A stretch of 5,981 bases of DNA from DAOVFN01 sp964484305 (GCA_964484305.1 CAZAEI010000042.1:1-5981); one strand, 5' to 3'. Positions 1 to 5,495 are shown, numbered from the stretch's first letter. The notes: generated by a model not told the origin, from the sequence alone. Numbers and translations: made by a program.

Positions 1-79
1 CTTTTACTTTACCCCTGAGTTTTATTAACCCGCCTAATGTCTTTAATGCTTCAATAGTAGCCATTACCCACTCTATCAT
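1..79 (-). CDS. hypothetical protein, N-terminal part only (runs off left edge)
   Basis: An open frame starts with ATG at 79 on the minus strand and stays open for 26 codons to the window edge. It begins five bases after the stop of the 99-residue minus-strand gene at 85-384, so the two are probably co-transcribed. The visible peptide begins MIEWVMATIEALKTLGG and looks like an amphipathic helix followed by a basic stretch. A second in-frame ATG at 64 (residue 6) is an alternative start, with a G-rich stretch just before it. Codons are A/T-rich like the neighbouring unknown gene. No family is recognised and too little is visible to suggest a function; it could also be a chance open frame. Confidence 0.4.
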   Translation of the reverse strand, partial: MIEWVMATIEALKTLGGLIKLRGKVK

Positions 80-84
80 TATGA

Positions 85-384
85 TTACTTACGTGGTTTT
101 TTCTCGATTATATGTTCAGAAAAACTAACAATGTTTTCCTTAATAAATACCTTTGAACCGGTTAGAAGGCCGCCCAATTCCATTAAACGAATCTCATCCC
201 CATCTTTGGAATGTTCCCTATTATCAGTATTAGCGTCAATAATAAAACCATGCTTATCTATTTTATTATCTATATCATTTAAAACCTTCTTGAACTGTTG
301 AGAAGAAACAATAAAATCTATCTTACTGTTGTTTTTGATCAAATCACTCCATCTCTCTTTCTCACACTCAACCTTACTATCCAT
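85..384 (-). CDS. hypothetical protein, 99 aa, AT-rich
   Basis: I do not recognise the family. The 99-residue product is charged and soluble-looking, with no signal peptide or membrane segment. It is lysine-, aspartate- and isoleucine-rich, starts MDSKVECEKERW and ends in a basic tail (EKKPRK). Third codon positions favour A/T, unlike the GC-rich genes from 518 to 5295, which suggests a different origin or weaker selection on this side of the window. The ATG at 384 is preferred because a minus-strand TATA box at about 406-416 is centred some 27 bases upstream, placing the transcript start at or next to the start codon (leaderless). Another small ORF follows five bases after its stop. It is divergent from bud32. 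The good promoter and full-length open frame make it a likely real gene. Confidence 0.65.
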   Translation of the reverse strand: MDSKVECEKERWSDLIKNNSKIDFIVSSQQFKKVLNDIDNKIDKHGFIIDANTDNREHSKDGDEIRLMELGGLLTGSKVFIKENIVSFSEHIIEKKPRK

Positions 385-405
385 ATCTATAGATACTTAT
401 CCAAA

Positions 406-416
406 GATATATAAAT
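406..416 (-). promoter_or_regulatory. TATA box for the 99-aa minus-strand gene, leaderless spacing
   Basis: Read on the minus strand this is ATTTATATATC. Its centre, near 411, is about 27 bases from the ATG at 384, the usual archaeal TATA-to-start distance. The transcript would therefore begin at or within a base or two of the start codon, and no ribosome binding site is visible. Confidence 0.6.
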
Positions 417-486
417 GTTTAGAAATACGGCGTCTATTACCGAATCAGCTCACCCTGTCACGGTTATATCAATCTTGCCGGAGCTG

Positions 487-497
487 TTTTAAATATA
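487..497 (+). promoter_or_regulatory. TATA box for bud32, leaderless spacing
   Basis: TTTTAAATATA is centred about 26 bases upstream of the bud32 ATG at 518. No GGTGA-type ribosome binding site lies between them, so the message is probably leaderless. It shares the 133-base intergenic region 385-517 with the opposite-facing promoter at 406-416. Confidence 0.65.
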
Positions 498-517
498 CTT
501 CACACCAATCCTTCTCC

Positions 518-1240
518 ATGAAAATCATAGCCAAGGGAGCCGAGGCCGTGCTCATGAAGGACAGGAGACAGGGAGAGGACATCCTTATCAAGGACAGGGT
601 CAGGAAGGGCTATCGTGCAAAAGAACTGGATGAAAGGATTCGGGGCCAGCGGACCAGGACAGAGGAGCGGCTGCTGGGCCGCGCCAGGAGGGCCGGCGTG
701 AATGCGCCCAGGGTGTGGGGCCCCATGGGGCCCAAGGAGGCCTCGGGCCACGAGATTGTCATGGAGTTTGTTGAGGGCCCCACTGTGAAAGAGAGCCTGA
801 ATGACCTCCCCAGGAAGGACAGGCTGGTGGTTTACAGGGAGATTGGCCAGGCCGCTGCGAACCTGCACAGAGCGGGGATAATGCACGGGGATTTGACCAC
901 CTCGAACATGATTCTCGCCCCCTCCCGGCCTCCCAAGCCCAATCCGTCCCCTTTAGGGACGGCAGGAAGGTTGGGGGGAGACCGGACAAGATTCAGGGAT
1001 GGGGAACCGTGGAGTTTGTATGTGATTGACTTCGGGCTGGCCAGGACGAGCCAGAGGGTGGAGGACCATGCCGTGGACCTCTTCCTTCTTTATGAGGCCA
1101 TGAAGGCCGCCCACTTCCGGTTTCTGGACGAGGCATGGAAAAGCATTATAAAGGCTTATAAACATAATTATACAATTGCTGGTAAGGTCCTGGAGCGCCT
1201 CGGGAAAATCGAGAGGCGTAGAAGATACCGGGGCGAGTGA
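518..1240 (+). CDS. bud32: Bud32 family kinase/ATPase, KEOPS complex subunit
   Basis: This is a small RIO/Bud32-type kinase of the KEOPS complex, which with Kae1 makes the t6A37 modification of ANN-decoding tRNAs; Bud32 acts as an ATPase in that complex. In the 240-residue product the N-terminus MKIIAKGAEA is the family start. K25 in ILIKDRVRKGYR is the ATP-binding lysine, RTRTEERLL (45-53) carries the helix-C glutamate, HGDLTTSN (123-130) is the catalytic loop, DFG is at 171-173, and the C-terminus is the usual arginine-rich tail. The frame is open back to 329, but the family start and the TATA box at 487-497 select ATG 518. Many archaea fuse Bud32 to Kae1; here it stands alone. Residues of roughly 134-166, between the catalytic loop and DFG, include an unusual Pro/Gly/Arg-rich insert that makes the protein longer than the usual 190-215 residues. 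It lies 37 bases upstream of uS5. Confidence 0.95.
   Translation: MKIIAKGAEAVLMKDRRQGEDILIKDRVRKGYRAKELDERIRGQRTRTEERLLGRARRAGVNAPRVWGPMGPKEASGHEIVMEFVEGPTVKESLNDLPRKDRLVVYREIGQAAANLHRAGIMHGDLTTSNMILAPSRPPKPNPSPLGTAGRLGGDRTRFRDGEPWSLYVIDFGLARTSQRVEDHAVDLFLLYEAMKAAHFRFLDEAWKSIIKAYKHNYTIAGKVLERLGKIERRRRYRGE
944..962. repeat. perfect 7-bp GC-rich hairpin inside the Bud32 insert
   Basis: CCGTCCC (944-950) and GGGACGG (956-962) are exact reverse complements around a 5-base loop. C-rich blocks at 917-934 and G-rich blocks at 965-978 can extend the pairing imperfectly (for example 921-926 with 973-978, one G-U pair). The whole palindromic stretch coincides with the extra residues between the Bud32 catalytic loop and DFG. 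Confidence 0.6.
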
Positions 1241-1277
1241 ATGCTTACAGTATAGAGAATTGTAAACCGTGAATGAT

Positions 1278-2108
1278 ATGGCTAAGAAAAAAGAAGCCAA
1301 GAAGGAAGAGAAGTCGGGTAGGAAGGTGTCAGCCAGGCCCATAGAGCAGCGGATTGAGCTGCCGGTCAGTAAAGGGCCTGCTGCAGAGCCTGAACCTGCC
1401 ATTGAAAAGGAAGATGAGGACGAGAAAGAGATTGTTGTAGAAAAGGAGAGGCCCAGGGAGCCGGCTGCCGGGTGGATTCCCAAGACCCAGCTTGGCCAGA
1501 GGGTTCTCAAGGGCGAGTTCAAGACGATAGATGATGTTCTCAGGACAGGGCAGCTAATCCTGGAGCCGGAAATCGTTGACTATCTTGTCCCTGACCTCAA
1601 GAACGAGGTTATTTATATAGGGGGCTCCCCCGGAAAGGGCGGCGGGATAAGGAGGACTGCCACCAAGAGGACTGCGAGGATGCACAAGTCAGGAAGGAGG
1701 TTCAAGCTGAGCTCTGTCATAGTCGCGGGGGACGAGCGGGGCGTGGTCGGCATAGGCAAGGCCTCCTCAAGGGAGCACAAGACCGCCATAGAGAAGGCTC
1801 TGGAGCAGGCCAAGCTCAATGTCATAAGGGTCAAGAAGGGATGCGGCTCCTGGGAGTGCGGCTGCGGCGAGGGGCATTCCATACCATTCAAGACCCAGGC
1901 CTCGTGCGGCTCGGTCAAGGTAACCCTCATGCCGGCACCCAAGGGTGTGGGCATAGTGGCCAGTGACCCTGTCAAGAAGGTCCTGAAGCTGGCGGGTGTT
2001 AAAGACATCTGGGTCAAGACATCAGGCAACACGCACGCAAGGTCAAACCTCATATATGCTGTCTTTCAGGCGCTGAAGAACCTCAACAGGACAAAGGGTG
2101 AGTTGTGA
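1278..2108 (+). CDS. rpsE: 30S ribosomal protein uS5 (S5, archaeal type)
   Basis: This small-subunit protein lies near the mRNA entry site and contributes to decoding fidelity. The 276-residue product has the archaeal/eukaryotic uS5 core: WIPKTQLGQRVLKG (66-79) at the start, the RNA-binding S5 domain through SGRRFKLSSVIVAGDERG, the Cys-rich CGSWECGCG (189-197), and the C-terminal domain with PAPKGVGIV and SGNTHARSN. Two features stand out: about 65 Lys/Glu-rich residues before W66, and a basic GKGGGIRRTATKR segment (119-131) that looks extra compared with common euryarchaeal uS5. ATG 1278 is chosen over an in-frame GTG at 1269 because GTGA at 1269-1272 then serves as the ribosome binding site. 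A weak TATA-like element at 1251-1254 would give a nearly leaderless start; alternatively it is read from bud32. uL18, the usual upstream gene, is absent. Confidence 0.97.
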   Translation: MAKKKEAKKEEKSGRKVSARPIEQRIELPVSKGPAAEPEPAIEKEDEDEKEIVVEKERPREPAAGWIPKTQLGQRVLKGEFKTIDDVLRTGQLILEPEIVDYLVPDLKNEVIYIGGSPGKGGGIRRTATKRTARMHKSGRRFKLSSVIVAGDERGVVGIGKASSREHKTAIEKALEQAKLNVIRVKKGCGSWECGCGEGHSIPFKTQASCGSVKVTLMPAPKGVGIVASDPVKKVLKLAGVKDIWVKTSGNTHARSNLIYAVFQALKNLNRTKGEL

Positions 2109-2133
2109 TTGGTTCTGATGGCAGGTGATATTC

Positions 2134-2559
2134 ATGTACGCTGTGATAAGGGTCAGGGGCTCTGTCAACGTCTCCAGGGAGGTTAAGGACACCCTGAGGC
2201 TGCTCAGGCTCACCAGGGTCAATCACTGCATCTTAATCCCCAAGGGGCCTGATTATGAGGGCATGCTCCAGAAGGCCGGGTCTCACATAACCTGGGGAGA
2301 GGTGAGCCAGGACACCCTGGAGAGGCTGGTGACCAAGAGGGGCAGGCTTCCCGGTGACGTGAGGGTTCCTGAAGGGGAGGCCAAGGATATGGCCAGGAAG
2401 ATACTCAAGGATGGTTCTGTCAGGGACACCAAGCTCAAGCCTGTCTTCAGGCTATCCCCTCCATCAAAGGGCTACAGGTCCGTGAGGCTGGGTTTTCCAA
2501 GGGGTGACCTGGGCGGCCGCGGGGAGAAGATAAACGAGCTGCTGAAGAGGATGATATGA
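2134..2559 (+). CDS. rpmD: 50S ribosomal protein uL30 (L30, archaeal long form)
   Basis: This large-subunit protein is 141 residues long, the extended archaeal/eukaryotic (L7-like) form rather than the roughly 60-residue bacterial one. MYAVIRVRGSVNVSREVKDTLRLLRL is the typical start of the ferredoxin-like L30 core, followed by RVNHCILIP and the archaeal C-terminal part containing FRLSPPSKGY and GFPRGDLGGRGEKINELL. The ATG at 2134 is preferred to the GTG at 2125 because GGTGAT at 2124-2129 sits four bases before it as the ribosome binding site. The gene begins 25 bases after uS5. Its stop overlaps the start of a small ORF in an ATGA arrangement. The order uS5-uL30-uL15 is the conserved archaeal one. 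Confidence 0.97.
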   Translation: MYAVIRVRGSVNVSREVKDTLRLLRLTRVNHCILIPKGPDYEGMLQKAGSHITWGEVSQDTLERLVTKRGRLPGDVRVPEGEAKDMARKILKDGSVRDTKLKPVFRLSPPSKGYRSVRLGFPRGDLGGRGEKINELLKRMI

Positions 2560-2687
2560 TTCTGGATGGTCTTTACAAAAGGCTGCGCGGAAAAGAATTC
2601 ATGGATGTCCTCAGGGGAGGAGACCACAAGCTGGAGACCTTTACTGATTTGATGAATAAGAGCTACATGGAGACAGGAAAAAGATAG
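2556..2687 (+). CDS. small hypothetical protein, 43 aa, between uL30 and uL15
   Basis: ATG at 2556 overlaps the uL30 stop (ATGA), the classic arrangement for translational coupling. The frame runs 43 codons to TAG at 2685-2687. The peptide begins MILDGLYKRLRGKEFMDVL and ends MNKSYMETGKR; it is charged, has no membrane segment and looks mostly helical. Codon choice (AGG, CTG, AAG, GAG, GAC) matches the ribosomal genes on either side. It fills most of a 176-base gap between two ribosomal genes that are normally close together. I recognise no family. It could be a real small protein or a chance frame that merely spaces uL30 and uL15. Confidence 0.5.
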   Translation: MILDGLYKRLRGKEFMDVLRGGDHKLETFTDLMNKSYMETGKR

Positions 2688-2735
2688 AGAAAGAGCAGAA
2701 AGGGTTGAAAAAAATTATCCAAGAGTGTGAGGGAT

Positions 2736-3140
2736 ATGCCACAAAGAAAGAAGGTTGTGAAGCAGAGGGGGGGCAAGACCCATGGATGGGGCTCCAAGAA
2801 GAAGCACCGCGGGGCCGGCTCCAGGGGCGGCCGCGGAAGGGCAGGAATAACCAAGCACAAGAAGCTCTATTTCAAGAAGAGGGGTATCCAGGTCGGCAAG
2901 GCCGGCCATAAAAGCATGAAGCAGAAGGGACTCAGGCCCGGGGTGAAGTCCATAAACCTCAGGGATTTGGAGAACCTGGCCAAGGGCAGAAAGGAGATCA
3001 TACTAAGGGAGTTCGGCTATGACAAAGTGATTGGTGCGGGGAGCATAAAGTCGCCCCTGAAGGTCATAGCCAGGGCCTTCTCGGCCAGGGCAGTCGAGAA
3101 GATAGAGGCTGCCAAGGGCCAGGCTGTCAAAGAGGAATAG
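2736..3140 (+). CDS. rplO: 50S ribosomal protein uL15 (L15)
   Basis: This large-subunit assembly protein is 134 residues long, near the usual archaeal length. The basic, glycine-rich N-terminal tail (residues 1-37) threads through 23S rRNA and contains the hallmark THGWGSKKKHRGAGSRGGRG, followed by the globular domain with LRPGVKSINLRDLENL and the C-terminal GAGSIKSPLKVIARAFS strand-helix segment. The family start MPQRKK picks ATG 2736 rather than the in-frame GTG at 2727; GTGAGG at 2727-2732 then lies just upstream as a weak ribosome binding site. It is separated from secY by 83 bases that hold a promoter, so secY need not depend on read-through. Confidence 0.97.
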   Translation: MPQRKKVVKQRGGKTHGWGSKKKHRGAGSRGGRGRAGITKHKKLYFKKRGIQVGKAGHKSMKQKGLRPGVKSINLRDLENLAKGRKEIILREFGYDKVIGAGSIKSPLKVIARAFSARAVEKIEAAKGQAVKEE

Positions 3141-3183
3141 CGGATTTCGGGTGGCCGTGATTCTGCAGCATCCATGAAAACAA

Positions 3184-3191
3184 TTTTAATA
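3184..3191 (+). promoter_or_regulatory. TATA box for secY
   Basis: TTTTAATA follows an A-rich, BRE-like stretch and predicts transcript start near 3213. That leaves a leader of about ten bases that may include the GGTG ribosome binding site at 3213-3216, seven bases before the ATG at 3224. It lies in the 83-base gap after uL15. Confidence 0.5.
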
Positions 3192-3223
3192 GCCAATCAT
3201 AATATTCAGAAAGGTGTAATGCC

Positions 3224-4756
3224 ATGCCACTCTCCGATGCCTACATGGGCCTTCTCACGAGGATTCCAGGGATAACCGAGCCTGTCCGGAGTCTGACCTT
3301 CAAGGGCAAGCTCAAGTGGACAGGCATTATCCTATTAATCTACTTTACCATGGCCCAGATAATGGTTTACGGTGTGGCGCCTGGAACATTTGAGCAGCTT
3401 AAGTACCTGGAGATACTGCTCGGCTCCAGCTTCGGCTCCCTGATAACCCTGGGCATCGGGCCCATTGTCACGTCATCTATTATACTCCAGCTCATGGTGG
3501 GCTCCAAGATAATCCCCTGGGATCTCAGGACAGATTCGGGAAAGATGCTCTTCCAGGGGACCCAGAAGCTCCTGGCCATACTCCTCTCCTTTGTGGAGGC
3601 GGTGATATTTGTCTCTCTGGGGGCGGTTGCGGCCCAGCCCGGCCTGGAATGGGTTGTAATACTCCAGCTCGCCCTGGGCGGTGTCATAATCCTATTCATG
3701 GACGAGGTGATATCCAAGTGGGGTTTCGGCTCCGGCATCTCACTGTTCATAGTTGCGGGGGTTTCCAAGACCATCATAGTCAGGATGTTCAACCCCCTGA
3801 CCCAGGCAGGGACACTCCCGAGCGTGGGCAACCCGTCCGCGGGCATAATACCCTTTGCCATAGCATCAATAGGGGCAGGGGAGCCGTTTGTGGCTCTTCT
3901 CTCCATGCTTCCCATTGTGGCAACCCTGCTGGTGTTCTTTTTGGTGATTTATTCAGGGGCCATCAGGGTTGAGATACCCCTGGCATTCGGCTCGGTCAGG
4001 GGCTTCGGGAGGAGGTGGCCCCTCAAGTTCTTCTATGCCTCTGTTATCCCGGTTATACTCATCGCTGCCCTCCTGGCAAACGTCCAGATGTTCGGAAGGA
4101 TGATGGCAGACCAGGGCTGGACCTGGCTTGCGCAGCTGGACTCCCAGGGGAGAATAGCTGGGGGGCTTGTTTACTTGCTTGTCCCTCCAAACAACCAGGC
4201 CCTTTCCATCCTGATGATAGCCATCGGCGTGTTCGCCCTCATTGGTGCCATCGTTACCTATTATACAAGGAGGGAGGGAATCAAGATGGTTGTGTTGTTT
4301 GGTGCCCTGGGCGGCCTGGTGTGGTTCGCTGCTGTCTCAGCCATGGGCATGACCTCCCTGATGAACATACCTGCCATGGATGTGACCAGGGTCATCATCT
4401 ACAGCCTGTTCATGATTGGAGGATCCACCGTGTTTGCGGTATTCTGGGTCAGCACGGCAGGCATGGACGCCAAGGCAGTGGCAGGACAGATACAGTCCAC
4501 CGGGATGCAGATACCCGGATACAGGAGGGATATCAGGATAATAGAGCGGGTTTTGAACAGATACATACCCGGCCTCACCATACTGGGCGGGGCCTCGGTG
4601 GGGTTCCTGGCAGCCTTTGCGGATTTCACAGGGGCCCTGGGGACAGGGACAGGAATCCTCCTGGCGACGCTGATAATCCAGAACCTCTATGAGGAGCTGG
4701 CCATGAAGCACATGGAAGACATGCACCCGGCGGTCAGGAAGCTCTTTGGCAAGTAA
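3224..4756 (+). CDS. secY: protein translocase subunit SecY (Sec61 alpha homologue)
   Basis: This is the pore subunit of the Sec translocon in the cytoplasmic membrane; it acts with SecE and Sec-beta, which are not in this window. In the 510 residues I see TM1 (33-52), the plug region (about 55-75), TM2 (77-95), TM3 (113-137), TM4 (141-160), TM5 (170-187), TM6 (222-245), the ribosome-facing 6/7 loop (246-268), TM7 (266-287), TM8 (387-409), the 8/9 loop with GMQIPGYRRD (427-436) and RVLNRYIPGLT, TM9 (448-468) and TM10 (474-491). GALGTGTGILL and the C-terminal HPAVRKLFGK are typical of archaeal SecY. It is longer than most archaeal homologues because of two extra hydrophobic segments, about 326-347 and 354-373. 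They flank the basic loop TRREGIK, so the positive-inside rule fits a hairpin entering from outside. Confidence 0.98.
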   Translation: MPLSDAYMGLLTRIPGITEPVRSLTFKGKLKWTGIILLIYFTMAQIMVYGVAPGTFEQLKYLEILLGSSFGSLITLGIGPIVTSSIILQLMVGSKIIPWDLRTDSGKMLFQGTQKLLAILLSFVEAVIFVSLGAVAAQPGLEWVVILQLALGGVIILFMDEVISKWGFGSGISLFIVAGVSKTIIVRMFNPLTQAGTLPSVGNPSAGIIPFAIASIGAGEPFVALLSMLPIVATLLVFFLVIYSGAIRVEIPLAFGSVRGFGRRWPLKFFYASVIPVILIAALLANVQMFGRMMADQGWTWLAQLDSQGRIAGGLVYLLVPPNNQALSILMIAIGVFALIGAIVTYYTRREGIKMVVLFGALGGLVWFAAVSAMGMTSLMNIPAMDVTRVIIYSLFMIGGSTVFAVFWVSTAGMDAKAVAGQIQSTGMQIPGYRRDIRIIERVLNRYIPGLTILGGASVGFLAAFADFTGALGTGTGILLATLIIQNLYEELAMKHMEDMHPAVRKLFGK

Positions 4757-4757
4757 G

Positions 4758-4823
4758 TTGCCCGGCTTTCCCCAACATAAACTAGTCGGAAAGAAATGAT
4801 ATTGCCCGGCCCTGGGGGAAAGC
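4758..4823. repeat. paired direct and inverted 9-bp repeats before the DUF106 promoter
   Basis: The secY-DUF106 gap contains TTGCCCGGC twice (4758-4766 and 4802-4810) and an exact inverted pair, GCTTTCCCC (4765-4773) and GGGGAAAGC (4815-4823). The right inverted arm abuts the TATA box at 4823-4829. They could form a long-loop hairpin in the secY transcript or be a two-half-site operator for the DUF106 gene. The function is not shown. Confidence 0.5.
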
Positions 4824-4829
4824 ATAAAA
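4823..4829 (+). promoter_or_regulatory. TATA box for the DUF106 gene
   Basis: CATAAAA is centred about 38 bases before the ATG at 4864, predicting a start near 4852 and a leader of about 12 bases that carries a strong GGTGAT ribosome binding site (4855-4860), three bases before the ATG. Confidence 0.55.
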
Positions 4830-4863
4830 GGAGGCTTCCCTTATTTCAAGGCAAGGTGATTGA

Positions 4864-5295
4864 ATGGCATTCGGTCTGGACGGCTACATGGAGGTTCTGG
4901 CTATATCCGTAATCATGTCCCTGGCGACTGTTCTTGTGTCAAAGTTCGCATCCAACCAGGGGGCCATCAAGAACCTGAAGCTGGAGATGAAGACACTGAA
5001 TGCGAGGATAAAGAAGGCCCAGAAGGCAGGGGATACCAAGGAGATGAACAGTCTCTCGAGCGAGCTCATGAAGCTTACACCCAAGCAGATGCAGATGAGC
5101 ATGAAGCCCATGATGATTTCCCTGATGCTGTTCATGGCCGTGTTCTGGTTCTTTGGGGCACACTACACAGAGCTTGTGGTCAAGAGCCCCCTGAACATAC
5201 CCTTTATCGGGAACCAGCTGGGATGGTTCCACTGGTACCTTATAATAGTCCTGCCGGGCAGCTTCCTGTTCAGGAAACTCCTGGCTGTGGAGTAA
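4864..5295 (+). CDS. DUF106 family membrane protein (archaeal Oxa1/YidC/EMC3-like insertase)
   Basis: The 143-residue protein has the layout of the archaeal DUF106 family, members of the Oxa1 superfamily (YidC, EMC3, Get1, TMCO1) thought to insert membrane proteins. It has an N-terminal membrane segment (about 8-28), a cytosolic charged coiled-coil hairpin (33-72, LKLEMKTLNARIKKAQKAGD onward), the characteristic LTPKQMQMSMKPMM motif (71-84), TM2 (81-98) and TM3 (122-140) after an exterior loop. The N-outside, cytosolic coiled-coil topology fits the superfamily. In many archaea the gene lies just after secY and adk; here adk is missing and secY is the direct neighbour, which still links it to membrane-protein biogenesis. 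The start is set by GGTGAT at 4855-4860. I am sure of the family; the insertase function is inferred from homologues. Confidence 0.92.
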   Translation: MAFGLDGYMEVLAISVIMSLATVLVSKFASNQGAIKNLKLEMKTLNARIKKAQKAGDTKEMNSLSSELMKLTPKQMQMSMKPMMISLMLFMAVFWFFGAHYTELVVKSPLNIPFIGNQLGWFHWYLIIVLPGSFLFRKLLAVE

Positions 5296-5321
5296 TCCTG
5301 AAGGTTTCCAATGCAGGTTTA

Positions 5322-5330
5322 TTTATAAAT
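5322..5330 (+). promoter_or_regulatory. TATA box for tRNA-Tyr
   Basis: TTTATAAAT is centred about 31 bases upstream of the mature tRNA 5' end at 5357, predicting a start around 5352 and a very short 5' leader. It begins 27 bases after the DUF106 stop codon. Confidence 0.65.
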
Positions 5331-5394
5331 GCGGCCACTCTATATCTTTAGATAATCCCGGGGTAGCTCAGTTGGCTAGAGCGCATGGCTGTAG

Positions 5395-5473
5395 ACACTC
5401 TAAATGGTCTGTTGAGGGTGGGTCCAATCCAGCCCTTTGGGCTGGCAGGCAATCTGCCCTGTGATAGGCGGAG
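5395..5473 (+). other. tRNA-Tyr intron 1, position 37/38 (79 nt)
   Basis: The intron is removed between G37 (5394) and A38 (5474), the canonical archaeal site. One fold pairs exon CTGT (32-35) with intron GCGG (5468-5471), giving 3-nt bulges AG^A on both sides but a poor inner helix. Another pairs CTGT with ATAG (5464-5467) and CAC with GTG (5461-5463), which is stronger but leaves a 7-nt bulge on the 3' side. The interior holds a 9-bp helix with G-U pairs (5415-5423 with 5452-5460) capped by a perfect hairpin, CCAGCCC-TTT-GGGCTGG (5429-5445). AGAC occurs at both junctions, so the cut could shift by a few bases without changing the product. Confidence 0.85.
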
Positions 5474-5495
5474 ACCGTGAGGTCGCGAGTTCGAG

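Noticed and set aside
329..517. 63 extra codons upstream and in frame with bud32
   Set aside because: The family start MKIIAKGAEA is at 518 and a TATA box at 487-497 lies inside the extension, so the upstream codons are not transcribed from that promoter and look like chance.
1157..1162. TATAAA near the 3' end of bud32 as a promoter for uS5
   Set aside because: It lies within the coding codons for the Lys/Tyr-rich end and would give a leader of about 90 bases, unlike other genes here.
2509..2831. GGGCGGCCGCGG present in both uL30 and uL15
   Set aside because: Both copies encode Gly-Gly-Arg-Gly in glycine-rich parts of the proteins, so codon use explains the match.
3219..3221. ATG just upstream of the secY start
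   Set aside because: It is out of frame with SecY, and GGTG at 3213-3216 is better spaced for ATG 3224.
4748..4762. GGCAA-GTAAG-TTGCC hairpin across the secY stop as a terminator
   Set aside because: The stem is only five pairs and no T-run follows.
5395..5473. Possible group I intron in the anticodon loop
   Set aside because: CTAAATGG at 5400-5407 briefly suggested a group I core, but the rest of the conserved core is absent and 79 nt is far too short. A BHB-spliced intron explains it.
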